Shown: positions 18,405 to 28,560, counted from the stretch's first letter. The stretch is DNA of 64,000 nt from Caldilineaceae bacterium SB0661_bin_34 (GCA_009841145.1 VXMJ01000020.1:25128-89127), one strand, 5' to 3'. Program-made: numbers and translations. Notes: a model not told the origin generated them from the letters alone.

Positions 18405-19166
18405 TCAGGAATCACGGTGTTGCAATTGCGCTTCCAACTCCCGGACTCTTGCTTCGAGGGCAGTTCGTGCTTCGCGCTCAGTCCTGAGTTCGGCTTCGGC
18501 TTCATCGGCGCGTACCTCGGCGCGGTCGGCGCGGGCCACCTGATCATCGTAGGTGGCGATGTGTCGCCCCGTCTCCGGGTCATACCACTTCAACTGACCC
18601 TGCTCCCAGCACAGGTCCAGGTTCAGAACCCGACTGTGGCCCTGCAGGATATCCTCCGCCAGCTCCTCAATGGTGATCGGTTGATAGACCCCGTCCACCA
18701 GACGATCCCCGGCCAGACGCGTGCCGTGGCTCCGACCCGTCTCGTCGAAGCGCCAGTACTCGGGGATGCCCAGTGCCGCGTAGTCGTCCCGCTTCTCCTG
18801 CACATCCACCCGTCCGGTGGAGGGAGAGCCAATCTCCAGCACGAAGTCGGGCGGCTTGCCCTGCTCCGAAATGACATAGCCATTGCGCCGGTGGTAGGCC
18901 TCCGGATCCACATCAAAGGCGATCAGCATGTCGGGGTACCGAATCCCCGTCATGTCGCCAGGCGGGACCGGGGCAAGATACAAGTCGCCCCCCAACAGGG
19001 TGGTGGCGGGATTGCCGAAGTGCTTGGCCAGATGGAGGGCACCGCCGCTGATGGTCAGGTGTTGGAAATTGGCCATCAGTTCGTCGGGATTGCGCAAGGG
19101 GGGATCCGGGAGCGGCAGCAGGACCGGGGACTGAAGTTCCGCGACAGCGGGTTGCGAAACGGTCAT
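18405..19166 (-). CDS. Uma2-family (DUF820) endonuclease-like protein with C-terminal coiled coil
   Basis: 253 residues from the ATG at 19166. The core is a PD-(D/E)XK-type fold: PDMLIAFDVDPEAY, then PDFVLEIGSPSTG and KRDDYAALGIPEYWRFDE, the usual Uma2 order with D, E and K. The last 60 residues are charged heptads (ADRAEVRADEAEAELRTERE and on), predicted coiled coil. Uma2 proteins are abundant in Cyanobacteria and Chloroflexota; their cellular role is unclear. An upstream start at 19271 is possible but adds residues not typical of the family. It stands alone, with 160 bp before argH. Confidence 0.85.
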   Translation of the reverse strand: MTVSQPAVAELQSPVLLPLPDPPLRNPDELMANFQHLTISGGALHLAKHFGNPATTLLGGDLYLAPVPPGDMTGIRYPDMLIAFDVDPEAYHRRNGYVISEQGKPPDFVLEIGSPSTGRVDVQEKRDDYAALGIPEYWRFDETGRSHGTRLAGDRLVDGVYQPITIEELAEDILQGHSRVLNLDLCWEQGQLKWYDPETGRHIATYDDQVARADRAEVRADEAEAELRTEREARTALEARVRELEAQLQHRDS

Positions 19167-19326
19167 ATCGCACTTGTTGGGTTCGGCCAAGGCAGATATC
19201 CTTGGCACCTTGGCTTGGATCATACGCGATCCGGTCAGGGTAGGGGAAGACCGTCGGCCCAGGAGCCGCACAGAGTCGGATCGAACAACCTGGAACGGAA
19301 TCGGCGTTCGCCTGCCCCCTTTGTCC

Positions 19327-20706
19327 TTACAGAAGTTCCAGAAATCGCCTCAAGTGTTTCAGCTGGGTCCGTTGGGCGCGTTCACTGGTGCCACCTTCCA
19401 CATCGCGCGACTCCAGGCTGGCTTCAAAGTCCAGAAGTCCAGCTATGCCGCCCGCCAAGGCCGGATGCAGCGACTCCCAGTCCGCGGCGTCCAACTCGGC
19501 GAGTGTCAGCCCTCGGGTTTCGGCCAGACGGACCGCTGCACCGGCCACATGATGGGCCTGGCGAAACGGGACGCCCTGCCGCACCAGGTGCTCGGCCACA
19601 TCCGTTGCCAGCATGAAATCGTCCATGACAGCTGCGGTTCGGTCCGAGCGGCACTCCATGGTGGCAATGGCTCCGGCCGCAATCTCCAGGGCACCGTGCC
19701 AGGTGGCCACCGTATCGAACAAGGGTTCCTTGTCCTCCTGCAGATCCCGATTGTAGGCCCGCGGCAAGCCCTTCAGGGTCATGAGCAGACCGGTCAGCGA
19801 ACCGACAACCCGGCCGGATTTACCCCGAATTAATTCAAAGCTGTCCGGGTTTTTCTTTTGCGGCATCAAGCTGCTGCCGGTGCTGTAGGCATCGGCCAGT
19901 TGGAGGAAGCCGAAGGGCTGCGAGGAGTGGATGACGATGTCTTCGGCCAGCTGGCTCAGGTGGATCATGGACAGGGAAGCCGCAAACAGGAATTCGGCCG
20001 CAAAGTCCCGGTCGCTGACGGCATCGACGCTGTTGGCGGAGACCGCCTCAAAGCCAAGGGCCGCGGCCAGTTTCTCCCGGTCAATGGCAAAGGGATTGCC
20101 GGCCAAAGCCCCGCTGCCCAACGGCAGCACGTTCACGCGGGCGCGGACCTGACCAAGTCGTTCCAAGTCTCGCACTAGGGGCCAGACGTGGGAGAGCAGC
20201 CAGTGGCTGAAGCGGATGGGCTGGGCTGTCTGCAGATGGGTAAAGCCCGGCATGGCCACATCCAGATGCTCTTCGGCGCGGTCGGCCATCACCCCGATCA
20301 GTTGGCGAAGATCACTGTGCAAGGCGTCGATCTCATCCCGTAGCCAGAGACGCAGGTCCGTGGCCACCTGGTCGTTGCGGCTACGGCCGGTGTGGAGCTT
20401 GCCGGCCACGGATCCGACCAGTTCACCCAACCTCCGTTCGTTGGCCGTATGGATGTCTTCGTCGCTCGGGCGCAACTCGAACGTGTCGGACTCCCACTCC
20501 GCCGCCACGCGGTCCAGACCGGACTGCAGCTCGGACACCTCCTCGGCAGTAAGTAGACCGGCTCCGCCCAAGGCGGCGGCGTAGGCTTGGCTACCCTGAA
20601 TGTCAACCCGCCATAGGCGTCGGTCGAAGGCAATCGAATCACTGAAGGCAGACATGGCCGGAACCACACTGCTCTCGAAGCGGCCACCCCACAATTTGTT
20701 GTTCAC
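19327..20706 (-). CDS. argH: Argininosuccinate lyase
   Basis: Splits argininosuccinate into arginine and fumarate, the last step of arginine synthesis. It has 459 residues. The KLWGGRFE start, HTGRSRNDQVATD segment and family signature GSSLMPQKKNPD are all present. The start codon is GTG. The C-terminus is complete (LKHLRRFLELL). No other arginine genes are nearby. It is divergent from the DUF1992 gene, with 108 bp between them. Confidence 0.97.
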   Translation of the reverse strand: MNNKLWGGRFESSVVPAMSAFSDSIAFDRRLWRVDIQGSQAYAAALGGAGLLTAEEVSELQSGLDRVAAEWESDTFELRPSDEDIHTANERRLGELVGSVAGKLHTGRSRNDQVATDLRLWLRDEIDALHSDLRQLIGVMADRAEEHLDVAMPGFTHLQTAQPIRFSHWLLSHVWPLVRDLERLGQVRARVNVLPLGSGALAGNPFAIDREKLAAALGFEAVSANSVDAVSDRDFAAEFLFAASLSMIHLSQLAEDIVIHSSQPFGFLQLADAYSTGSSLMPQKKNPDSFELIRGKSGRVVGSLTGLLMTLKGLPRAYNRDLQEDKEPLFDTVATWHGALEIAAGAIATMECRSDRTAAVMDDFMLATDVAEHLVRQGVPFRQAHHVAGAAVRLAETRGLTLAELDAADWESLHPALAGGIAGLLDFEASLESRDVEGGTSERAQRTQLKHLRRFLELL

Positions 20707-20814
20707 GACATCACACGGATTGCTGCAGAAGGGTCAAGACGAAGGTCCCAGCCGGGCCCGTAGGCCGATCTCGGTTCATAATGGTGACAGAGCTTCCTGT
20801 GCAGGCAAACGAAC

Positions 20815-21318
20815 ATGGCCGAATCATCCAAGCCCAAGGCTCCTGGATCAACCAAGCGCCCGCAGCACCCGGCGTACCCCAGCGAGCGAGAAATTCTGAT
20901 CGACCGCCAGCTGGCGGAGGCCATGAACTCGCCCGGCTGGCGCAACCTGAAGGGCAAGGGACACAAGTTGGATCTCGACCCGCCTCCCGGCGTGCCGCCC
21001 GATATGGTCATGGCCAACAAGATCATGGAGGATGCCAACGTACAGCCAAGCTGGCTTGAAGACCGCACAGCCCTGCTGACGAAAATCCAAGCCCGGCGGG
21101 AACAGTGGCAGCGGCAATTCCGCCAGTTGGACCACTCCCATCCCCATGCGGCACAGTTGCGGAAGGCCTGGACGAACCAAGTCCACCGGGATGTGGAGAA
21201 ACTGAACCGGGAAATCCGGAACCTCAACCTGGCGCTGCCCCTGTGGCGGCTGGAAGTGGTACCGCTGCGACCGGAGGACGAAATCGCGGAAGCGTCCACT
21301 ACGACCAGCGACGACTGA
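20815..21318 (+). CDS. DnaJ homologue subfamily C member 28-like protein (DUF1992)
   Basis: 167 residues. The conserved DUF1992 core is seen as REILIDRQLAEAMNSPGW followed by NLKGKGHKLDLDPPPG and MANKIMEDANVQPSWLE, matching the eukaryotic DNAJC28 conserved domain and its bacterial relatives. There is no J domain. The second half is charged and helical. The function of bacterial members is unknown. It is divergent from argH and convergent with the aminotransferase gene, 10 bp away. Confidence 0.85.
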   Translation: MAESSKPKAPGSTKRPQHPAYPSEREILIDRQLAEAMNSPGWRNLKGKGHKLDLDPPPGVPPDMVMANKIMEDANVQPSWLEDRTALLTKIQARREQWQRQFRQLDHSHPHAAQLRKAWTNQVHRDVEKLNREIRNLNLALPLWRLEVVPLRPEDEIAEASTTTSDD

Positions 21319-21328
21319 GCCAGCCCGT

Positions 21329-22537
21329 TCAGCCGTGCCGGCGCATGAACCGGTGCAGGCGGTGCAGAGCCTCCTCAATGTCCTCCATGGAGGCGGCGTA
21401 GCAGCAGCGAACGTAGCCCTTGCCGCCCACTCCAAAGGCACTGCCGGGAATCAAAGCCACCTGCTCCTCCACCAAGAGCCTTTCAGCGAACTCCATGTCG
21501 TCCATGCCGGAGTTGACGATGCTGGGGAAGCAGTAGAACGCCCCCTTGGGCTCGAAGCAGGGCAGACCCAGACTATTGAGGCCGTCGACAATGACCCGGC
21601 GCCGGGTGTCGTATTCGCTCCGCATGCGCAGGACATGCTCCTCGGCCTCGGGCAGCGTGACCGCGGCGATGGCAGCCTCCTGCGCCATGGTGGGTGCCGA
21701 CATGATCAGGTACTGGTGGATACGCCGCATGGATCCCAGGATGTCGGCCGGCCCCATGGCGAACCCGATGCGCCAGCCGGTCATGGCGTAGTCCTTGCTG
21801 AAGCCGCCCAGGTGGATGGTGCGATCCCGCATGCCCGGCAGGCCGGCAAACATGACGTGCCGGTGGCTGCCGTAGATCAGCCGATCGTAGATCTCGTCGG
21901 AAATCACCAGCAGGTCGTGCCGCTCGGCCACCTCCGCAATGGCCAGCAGGTCCGCTTCGTCCAGGACCGCGCCGGTGGGATTGTTGGGATAGCTCAGCAT
22001 CAGCACCTTGGTGCGCTCCGTGATCGCCGCCTCAATCTGGGGGACCGTGACCTTGAACTGATCCTCGACCCTGGTCGCGATGGGCACCGCCACGCCGCCG
22101 GCCAGTGCGACGGTGGCCGTGAAGCTGACAAAGCATGGTTGCGGAACGATGACCTCGTCCCCGGGATCCAGCAGTGCGTCGAAAGCCAAGGCGGTTGCCT
22201 CGCTGACTCCGACCGTGATTAGAACCTCCCGGCGCGCATCGTATGCGGGACAGTCGTAGAACTGCCCAAGATGGGCCAGGATGGCTTCCCGCAGCTGCAG
22301 GATTCCGGAATTGTCCGTGTAGGCCGTGCTGCCGCGCCGCAGAGCGGCGACACCGGCTTCCAGGATGGGCTCGGGGGTAACGAAGTCCGGTTCGCCAATG
22401 CTGAGGCTGATGACATCGTCCAGCGTGTTGGCAATCTCAAAGAAGCGACGAATGGGGGATGCCGGCAACGCCGCGGCCCGGGCACTGATGCGTCCCGTAC
22501 CGACGCGGCCGTTGAGCGTTGCGCTGTGATGTTGCAT
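21329..22537 (-). CDS. PLP-dependent aminotransferase, class I/II (aspartate aminotransferase-like)
   Basis: Transfers amino groups between amino acids and keto acids using PLP. From the ATG at 22537 it has 402 residues. Motifs include SLSIGEPDFVTPEPI, SYPNNPTGAVLDEADLLAI, and SDEIYDRLIYG, with the PLP lysine in GGFSKDYAMTGWRIG. The last 50 residues carry the substrate arginine region (GYVRCCYA). It could be an aspartate or aromatic aminotransferase. It lies 41 bp after gatA in the same direction and is probably co-transcribed with it. Confidence 0.93.
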   Translation of the reverse strand: MQHHSATLNGRVGTGRISARAAALPASPIRRFFEIANTLDDVISLSIGEPDFVTPEPILEAGVAALRRGSTAYTDNSGILQLREAILAHLGQFYDCPAYDARREVLITVGVSEATALAFDALLDPGDEVIVPQPCFVSFTATVALAGGVAVPIATRVEDQFKVTVPQIEAAITERTKVLMLSYPNNPTGAVLDEADLLAIAEVAERHDLLVISDEIYDRLIYGSHRHVMFAGLPGMRDRTIHLGGFSKDYAMTGWRIGFAMGPADILGSMRRIHQYLIMSAPTMAQEAAIAAVTLPEAEEHVLRMRSEYDTRRRVIVDGLNSLGLPCFEPKGAFYCFPSIVNSGMDDMEFAERLLVEEQVALIPGSAFGVGGKGYVRCCYAASMEDIEEALHRLHRFMRRHG

Positions 22538-22578
22538 GAAGGACCCCGGTTTGTTCCGACTTCTGTCTCGGCTGCGAT

Positions 22579-24066
22579 TCAGGCGATTGGATCCGGCACG
22601 CGTGCATGCCAGTCCGTGGTGCTTTCGTAGGCATGGGCCGCGTTGAGGAGAGACTGCTCCCCCAGGTGGGGACCGATTAACTGCAGGCCCACGGGCAGGC
22701 CGGCCGCATCGGTTCCACAGGGCAGGGAGATCCCGCATACGCCGGCCAGGTTGACGCTCAGCGTGAAAACATCGGCCAGGTACATGGACAAGGGATCGTC
22801 AATCCGGTCCCCGATCTCGAAGGCCGTAGTCGGAGTAGCCGGGCAGATCAACAGGTCGACCTGCCGGAACACCCGGTCGAAGTCCCGCTTGATCAGCGTA
22901 CGGACCTGCTGGGCCTTCAGATAGTAGGCGTCGTAGTAGCCGACGCTGAGGGCGTATGTTCCCAGCATGATGCGCCGCTTGACCTCGTCGCCGAAGCCCT
23001 GGGCGCGGGTCTGCCGGTAGTTCTCCGTCATCGAACCAGCCTGCGCGCTGTGGCCGAAGCGCACGCCGTCGTACCGGCTCAGGTTGGCGGAGGCCTCGGC
23101 CGTCACCACCAGATAGTAGACCGGCAGGGCCATGTCCGTGTGCGGCAGCGACACGGGCACAATCTCGGCCCCCAACCCGGCCATATGCTCCACTGCATCC
23201 CGCACCCGGCCTTCCACCTCCGGCTGCATGCCGTCGATGAAATACTCCTCGGGCACGCCGAGCCTCAAACCCGACACGTCCCCATCCAAATCCCGGCTGT
23301 AGGCCGGCACCGGCTCCGGCACCGTCGTGCTGTCCCTGGGGTCCCGGCCGGCCATTACCTCCAGCAGGAGCGCGGCATCCTCCACGCTGCGACACAGGGG
23401 GCCAATCTGGTCCAGACTGCTGCCGAAGGCGACCAGTCCGTAGCGGCTGATCCGACCGTAGGAGGGCTTCAACCCCACAATGCCGCAGAAGGCGGCCGGC
23501 TGGCGGACGCTGCCTCCGGTGTCCGTGCCCAGCGCTCCCGGCGCCAAGCCACAGGCCACGGCCGCCGCGGAGCCGCCGCTGCTGCCACCCGGGACCCGGG
23601 TCAGATCCCACGGGTTGCGGGTCGGACCATAGCCGCTGTTCTCCGTGCTGGAGCCCATGGCAAATTCGTCCGTATTGGTCTTGCCCAGGAGAACACTGCC
23701 GGCCGCCTGCAGCCGTTCGACGGCGGTCGCGGTGAACGGCGGCCGGTAGCCCTTGAGGATGCGGCTGCCGCAGGTAGTGTCCATTTCCTGTGTGGAAAGA
23801 ACGTCCTTGACGGCCAGGGGCACGCCTAGGAGCGGTGGTGGTTCGCCGTGTCCTTCGGCCCGTACACGGTCGGCCTCGACGGCCTTGACCAAGGCCAGTT
23901 CATCCGCCACGTGCAGAAACGCGTGCACGGACGGATCCACGGAACGAATGCGTTCCAGATATCCCGCCGTCAGTTCCTCCGACGTCCAGGCACCGGAACG
24001 CAACCCGTCCCGTGCGGCACTGACCGTCAGGGTGGTCAGATCAGGCGCGGCCATGGTGTTGCTCAC
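22579..24066 (-). CDS. gatA: Aspartyl/glutamyl-tRNA amidotransferase subunit A
   Basis: Produces ammonia for converting Glu-tRNA(Gln) and/or Asp-tRNA(Asn) to the amide form, with GatB and GatC. The 495-residue protein carries the amidase catalytic triad: Lys in PLAVKDVLS, the cis-Ser and Ser in PGGSSGGSAAAVACG and DTGGSVRQPAAFCG. It starts with a GTG overlapping the gatC stop (GTGA), with a second possible ATG at 24054. gatB is not in the window. Length fits the family. Confidence 0.96.
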   Translation of the reverse strand: MSNTMAAPDLTTLTVSAARDGLRSGAWTSEELTAGYLERIRSVDPSVHAFLHVADELALVKAVEADRVRAEGHGEPPPLLGVPLAVKDVLSTQEMDTTCGSRILKGYRPPFTATAVERLQAAGSVLLGKTNTDEFAMGSSTENSGYGPTRNPWDLTRVPGGSSGGSAAAVACGLAPGALGTDTGGSVRQPAAFCGIVGLKPSYGRISRYGLVAFGSSLDQIGPLCRSVEDAALLLEVMAGRDPRDSTTVPEPVPAYSRDLDGDVSGLRLGVPEEYFIDGMQPEVEGRVRDAVEHMAGLGAEIVPVSLPHTDMALPVYYLVVTAEASANLSRYDGVRFGHSAQAGSMTENYRQTRAQGFGDEVKRRIMLGTYALSVGYYDAYYLKAQQVRTLIKRDFDRVFRQVDLLICPATPTTAFEIGDRIDDPLSMYLADVFTLSVNLAGVCGISLPCGTDAAGLPVGLQLIGPHLGEQSLLNAAHAYESTTDWHARVPDPIA

Positions 24067-24374
24067 GATCCGAAGAAGGACTTGACGCGGAAGAAGCCTC
24101 TGTCCTGCTCAGGGGCATTGGCCAACGCCTCTTCCTGGGACAGACCCGGTGCAGGCTCATCCTCGCGGGCCACGTTGGCCAGGGACAGGACATAGGGGGT
24201 GGGCGGCACATCGGCCGTATCCACGGTCTGGAGCTTCTCGGCATGGGCCAGAACCTGGCCCAGCTGACCGGCAAAGCGCACAACCTCCTCGTCGGTCAGG
24301 TTCAGGCGGGCCAGATCGGCCACGGCGCGGACCGTGTCATGGTCCAGATGGGGGGATTTGTCGGAGGTGGTCAT
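24063..24374 (-). CDS. gatC: Aspartyl/glutamyl-tRNA amidotransferase subunit C
   Basis: Small stabilising subunit of GatCAB. From the ATG at 24374 it has 103 residues; DTVRAVADLARLNLTDEEVV and GQVLAHAEKLQTVDT are typical. It ends FRVKSFFGS and its stop overlaps the gatA start. It has no Shine-Dalgarno: a U8 tract and terminator hairpin end only seven bases before the ATG, so expression is likely under transcriptional attenuation (see 24382-24460). An alternative GTG at 24455 would read through both hairpins and is rejected. Confidence 0.9.
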   Translation of the reverse strand: MTTSDKSPHLDHDTVRAVADLARLNLTDEEVVRFAGQLGQVLAHAEKLQTVDTADVPPTPYVLSLANVAREDEPAPGLSQEEALANAPEQDRGFFRVKSFFGS

Positions 24375-24381
24375 CGGAGCC

Positions 24382-24415
24382 AAAAAAAAGCACCGTGGCC
24401 TGGTCCCACAGTGCT
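24382..24415 (-). terminator. Rho-independent terminator just before gatC
   Basis: Stem GCACTGTGG/CCACGGTGC with a seven-base loop and a run of eight U at 24389-24382, read on the minus strand. It stops seven bases before the gatC ATG, so it must sit inside the gatC transcript unless transcription starts at the gene. This favours regulated termination over a simple operon end. Confidence 0.75.
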
Positions 24416-24460
24416 TCGTTCGCTGCTGACTGCACCGTGGAACCTCGCTGTCCACAGTGC
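24382..24460 (-). promoter_or_regulatory. Putative attenuator leader of gatC-gatA
   Basis: On the minus strand there are two hairpins with identical 9-base arms: GCACTGTGG-loop(11)-CCACGGTGC at 24460-24432, then GCACTGTGG-loop(7)-CCACGGTGC at 24414-24390, the second followed by eight U. Because the arms are identical, the 3' arm of hairpin 1 can pair with the 5' arm of hairpin 2. Extending outward gives 13 pairs (GGTTCCACGGTGC with GCACTGTGGGACC, two wobbles) across a 17-base loop. That pairing would exclude the terminator. This is the geometry of an attenuator; the effector is unknown. Confidence 0.6.
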
Positions 24461-24822
24461 GGGGGCTTAAATCAAGGAGTCACCCGCCTGCGGACAGCTC
24501 GGCGGCTGCCGCGGCGGTACCGGATGGTAGCCGCCTGAGGGTTGGATTGCCGTACCAATAGTGCATGGCGTTCATACTCACAGTATAGGCCAAACCGGCA
24601 CATGGTTCTAAAATCCGGGCCGCCGCGCGCGACCCGGTCGGGTCCGAACTTCGACCCCGGGTTTTTTGAGACATGGTGGCAGCATCCGCCGAAATGAACT
24701 GTGCATCCGGCCCAAGAGGCATCATGCGATCTGCACAAGGCCAACCGCACGCGCGGCCATGGTTCGGCTGAATCCGGACGCATCCTTCCATCCCGCCTCC
24801 ACCTTCAAGCAAGGAACGACTG
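24461..24822. other. Divergent intergenic region between gatC leader and HNH lipoprotein gene
   Basis: No gene recognised. On the minus strand a good -10 element TATACT (24587-24582) lies six bases before an ATG at 24575. That ATG opens a 31-codon frame ending at 24480, just before the hairpins. It could be a leader peptide on a leaderless start, but no run of regulatory codons is seen. On the plus strand AAGGA at 24810-24814 precedes the next gene. Confidence 0.35.
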
Positions 24823-26214
24823 ATGTTTCTCGGGATCCGCTCCCAAACGCGATACGCAAGCCTCCTCCTGACCTTGTTCATCGTGTTCGGCCTGACGGCG
24901 GCGGGATGCAACGGCAATCGCAACCAACCGCCGGAACCGACCCCGATGCCGCCCACACCGGTGGCGGCGGACTCCGAATCGGAACCCACCCTCACCCCAA
25001 CCCCGGATGTACCCCCGGAACCCACAGACACACCCGTACCCCCACAGCCGACGAACACCCCTGCGGCTCCGGATCCGACGGCAACGGTCACGCCACAGCC
25101 CACGGACACACCGGTTCCCCTGCCCACCGCCACGCCCGAACCACCGCCGCCGGCAGCGGTCACAAACACCACCTCGAACCTGCGCCGCGGGCCGGGAACG
25201 GATTTCCCCCTTGCCGGTCAGCTTGCGGCCGGCGCGCTGGTCCGGCCGGTTGCACGAAACAGCGACGGGACTTGGCTGCAACTGGACTCGGGGGTCTGGA
25301 TCTGGGCTCAACTGGTGGACCACGTCCCGCCGGGTCTGCCGATGGCCGCCCTGCCACCTACACCGATTCCACCCACCGATACACCCGTTCCCCAAGCTCC
25401 GCCCACCAGCACCCCCACTTCCCAGGCTCCGGCGGTGCCACTCTCCACTGAAGACACCCACAGAAACATGCTTGCGCAACTTCCGGTCGGGAACCGTTCC
25501 CACCACGACACCTACGACAGGGACGAGTGGGACCATTGGGTCGATGACGACCGCGACTGCGAGAATGCCCGGGCCGAGGTTCTGATTGCGGAGAGCCGAC
25601 AAGCCGTCACCTACCGTTCCAACGGCTGCACCGTTGATACGGGCCTCTGGGTAGGCCCCTGGGGCGGACGGACGTTTACCCAGGCCAGCCAGGTGGACAT
25701 CGATCACCACGTGCCGCTCCACAACGCCCACATCTCCGGCGGCCATGCCTGGAGCAGGAACCAGAAACGGGCCTACGCCAACGACCTGTCCCTAGCATCG
25801 GCATTGCAGGCCACGGAAAATGGGGTCAACCGAGCCAAGGGTGCCGGTGCGCCTGACGAGTGGAAACCTCCGGTGCAAGCTTCGTGGTGTCGGTATGCCC
25901 AGGACTGGATCGAAGTCAAGCACAAGTACAGCCTGCTGGTGACCCAGGCAGAGAAATCTGCCCTGTCTTCCATGCTGGACACCTGCACAGGCCAACCCTA
26001 CGTGCCACCAGTCCAGCCAGTACAGCCGGCACAGGCAACTCCAGTTCCCCCTGTCAGCGCGTCCCAGTCCGGATTCCCTCCGCCGCGTAGGCAGGGACGA
26101 TACTGCAACGACTTCGACACCCGGGCCCAGTACGAAGCGTTCTACGCCGGCAGGGAGAAGCCAGCCAGCCATGATCGGGATAACGATGGCCGTTACTGCG
26201 AGGCGCTGAACTAG
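24823..26214 (+). CDS. Secreted HNH nuclease-like lipoprotein with SH3b and excalibur domains
   Basis: 463 residues. A signal segment (about 10-28) ends TAAGC, suggesting Cys29 is acylated. Residues 35-125 are low complexity (Pro/Thr repeats, surface linker). Then come an SH3b-like domain (about 128-185, [18 protein letters not shown]), another Pro/Thr linker, and a region like secreted HNH endonucleases (about 235-385), with the [16 protein letters not shown] core and [13 protein letters not shown]-terminal excalibur calcium-binding motif ([11 protein letters not shown]) closes it. The order resembles surface nucleases that take up or degrade extracellular DNA. AAGGA supports the start. Confidence 0.8.
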   Translation: MFLGIRSQTRYASLLLTLFIVFGLTAAGCNGNRNQPPEPTPMPPTPVAADSESEPTLTPTPDVPPEPTDTPVPPQPTNTPAAPDPTATVTPQPTDTPVPLPTATPEPPPPAAVTNTTSNLRRGPGTDFPLAGQLAAGALVRPVARNSDGTWLQLDSGVWIWAQLVDHVPPGLPMAALPPTPIPPTDTPVPQAPPTSTPTSQAPAVPLSTEDTHRNMLAQLPVGNRSHHDTYDRDEWDHWVDDDRDCENARAEVLIAESRQAVTYRSNGCTVDTGLWVGPWGGRTFTQASQVDIDHHVPLHNAHISGGHAWSRNQKRAYANDLSLASALQATENGVNRAKGAGAPDEWKPPVQASWCRYAQDWIEVKHKYSLLVTQAEKSALSSMLDTCTGQPYVPPVQPVQPAQATPVPPVSASQSGFPPPRRQGRYCNDFDTRAQYEAFYAGREKPASHDRDNDGRYCEALN

Positions 26215-26423
26215 CCGGAGCGGAACCTGGGTGTGGTCATCCGGATTCTGGGGATCACAGTCCCCGCGGGCACCGAACCGGCCAGGCCAATCGCAAGCGG
26301 TTGCCCGCGTCAGGCATTCTGTACGGGGAAAGGCCAACCGCGGCCGTCGGCAATTCCAACGCGCCGCTACTTGCCGGCCTGTCCCTCCCCCCAGCCACCA
26401 ATCCCGCCGGAAGCAACCTCACC

Positions 26424-28469
26424 GTGACCCACACCAACCGCCTGATCCACGAAACTTCGCCCTACCTTCGGCAACATGCCCACAACCCAGTGGACTGGTA
26501 TCCCTGGAGCGAGGAGGCGCTGGCCACCGCCAAGGCCAACGACCGGCCGATCTTCCTGAGCATCGGCTACAGCGCGTGCCACTGGTGCCATGTGATGGAA
26601 CGGGAGAGCTTCGAGGACGAGGAGACGGCGGCGGTGATGAACGCCAACTTCATCAACATCAAGGTCGACCGGGAGGAGCGGCCGGACCTGGACGCCATCT
26701 ACATGGAGTCGGTTCAGCTGATGACCCGGCACGGCGGCTGGCCGATGAGCGTGTTCCTGCTGCCGGACGGCACCCCCTTTCACGGCGGCACCTATTTCCC
26801 ACCTATTCCCCATCAGGGAATGCCCAGCTTCCGGCAGGTCCTCCAAGCCGTATCCGATGCCTACGGCAAGCGCCGCAACGATCTGACCGAACATGGCCGG
26901 AAACTGGTCGCGCTCATGCAATCCTCGCAGGACCGGACATCGGGCGATCCGGATCTGCCCGACGCAATCCTGGACAAGGCCGTCCGCCAGTTGCGCAACA
27001 CCTTCGACAGCCAAGCGGGTGGGTTCGGGGGCGCACCCAAGTTTCCCCAGCCGATGACCCTGGATTTCCTTTTGGCCAACAGCTGGGAACAGCAGAACCT
27101 TGCCGACCGGCACATGGCTGAGCATACCCTGACCCGGATGCTGAACGGAGGCATCTACGACCAGTTGGGAGGCGGCTTCCACCGCTACAGCGTGGATGCG
27201 GTGTGGCTGGTACCCCACTTCGAAAAGATGCTGTACGACAACGCTCAGTTGATGCGCACCTGCCTACACGCGTGGCAGTTGACCGGCCACAGCGACTATC
27301 TGCGCGTGATCAACGAAACCTTTGAATGGCTGCGGCGGGAGATGACCCACCCAAGCGGCGGCTTCTTCAGTGCCCAGGACGCGGACAGCGAAGGTGAGGA
27401 AGGCAAGTTCTTCGTGTGGTCGCTGGAGGAAATCGAGGAAGCGCTGTCCGAGGAGGCGGCACGCGTTGTCACCACTGTATTTGGCGTTACGGAGAACGGC
27501 AACTTCGAGGGCCACAACATCCTCCACCGTCCAATGGCACCCGAGGAGGTATGCCGGCGGCTGCGCCTGCAGCCGCGCAAGATGCAGTCCATCCTGGATC
27601 AGGCCATGCAGATCCTCTTCGAGGTTCGGGAACAACGGGTACATCCCGATACAGACGACAAAATTCTCTGCGAGTGGAACGGCCTGATGATCCACGCCCT
27701 GGCCGAATGCGGCTCGGTGCTGGGCAATCCCGACATGCTGGAAGCGGCCCGCGATGCCGCGGACTTTGTCTGGAACCGCATGCGGAGCCCGGAAGGCACG
27801 CTGCTCCGCACCTGGAAAGACGACAAGGCGCACTTGCGCGGGTACCTTGAGGACTACGCCGCCTACGGGCGCGCGCTACTGGCCCTGTTCGAGGCTGAAG
27901 GGAACATGGAGTGGCTGACACGCTGCCGCGCGATCACGGAGACGATGCTCGCGGAGTTCGAGGACCCGGATGATCCCGGAGGGTTTTTCCAGACGGGTCA
28001 CAGCCACGAGACACTGGTCATGCGTCGCAAGGACATCCAGGACAACGCCATCCCCAGCGGCAACAGCATGGCAGCCGAATTGTTGATCCGACTGGCCTGG
28101 GTCACGGACGAAGCCCGGTACCGGGCAGCCGCCCAGCGGGTGTTCCAGTTTGCAGGAAGTCTGCTGTCGGGCTACCCGACTGCTGCCGGCCGCATGCTCG
28201 CCGCCTTGCAGGCCTGGCAGGCGACCCCGCAGGAAATCGTCATCACCGGCGATCCCACCAATCCTGTCAAGTCGGACTTGGCAAACCAGGCACGACGCAT
28301 GTACCACCCTAATCGGATCGTGGTGGAGGTGAGGCCGGACCATGGATCCGATCTGCCCCTGTTGGTAGGCAAGACCATGCCGGATGGTCAGCCTGCGGCT
28401 TGGATCTGCCAAAACCGGACATGCAAGGCACCGGTTCACACGGTGCAGGATTTGCTGGCGAACCTTTGA
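26424..28469 (+). CDS. DUF255 thioredoxin-fold and six-hairpin glycosidase-like protein (YyaL/SSP411 family)
   Basis: About 681 residues from the GTG at 26424; a TTG at 26301 is the next in-frame choice but encodes unrelated-looking residues. The N-terminus [22 protein letters not shown] and the CxxC in [16 protein letters not shown] are diagnostic for the family. The rest is an alpha/alpha barrel similar to cellobiose epimerase or N-acylglucosamine 2-epimerase. The family, including human SPATA20, has no established activity. It follows the HNH lipoprotein gene in the same direction. Confidence 0.9.
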   Translation: MTHTNRLIHETSPYLRQHAHNPVDWYPWSEEALATAKANDRPIFLSIGYSACHWCHVMERESFEDEETAAVMNANFINIKVDREERPDLDAIYMESVQLMTRHGGWPMSVFLLPDGTPFHGGTYFPPIPHQGMPSFRQVLQAVSDAYGKRRNDLTEHGRKLVALMQSSQDRTSGDPDLPDAILDKAVRQLRNTFDSQAGGFGGAPKFPQPMTLDFLLANSWEQQNLADRHMAEHTLTRMLNGGIYDQLGGGFHRYSVDAVWLVPHFEKMLYDNAQLMRTCLHAWQLTGHSDYLRVINETFEWLRREMTHPSGGFFSAQDADSEGEEGKFFVWSLEEIEEALSEEAARVVTTVFGVTENGNFEGHNILHRPMAPEEVCRRLRLQPRKMQSILDQAMQILFEVREQRVHPDTDDKILCEWNGLMIHALAECGSVLGNPDMLEAARDAADFVWNRMRSPEGTLLRTWKDDKAHLRGYLEDYAAYGRALLALFEAEGNMEWLTRCRAITETMLAEFEDPDDPGGFFQTGHSHETLVMRRKDIQDNAIPSGNSMAAELLIRLAWVTDEARYRAAAQRVFQFAGSLLSGYPTAAGRMLAALQAWQATPQEIVITGDPTNPVKSDLANQARRMYHPNRIVVEVRPDHGSDLPLLVGKTMPDGQPAAWICQNRTCKAPVHTVQDLLANL

Positions 28470-28560
28470 CGCATGGTTGGCCAGAATCCAACCGGGTACG
28501 TCCGCGGTACATGCAGTGGTGCGGATCCTTCAGAAGTTCAAACTACAACGCCACACCGGC

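Noticed and set aside
24063-24455. Longer gatC from the GTG at 24455
   Set aside because: It would translate both hairpin arms and the U-tract into unrelated residues; family N-terminus begins at 24374.
24382-24480. T-box riboswitch upstream of gatC
   Set aside because: A TGGGACC core resembles the T-box bulge, but it sits inside the terminator arm. The stem I and specifier-loop features are absent, and UGGG would need an unusual tRNA discriminator base for Gln or Asn.
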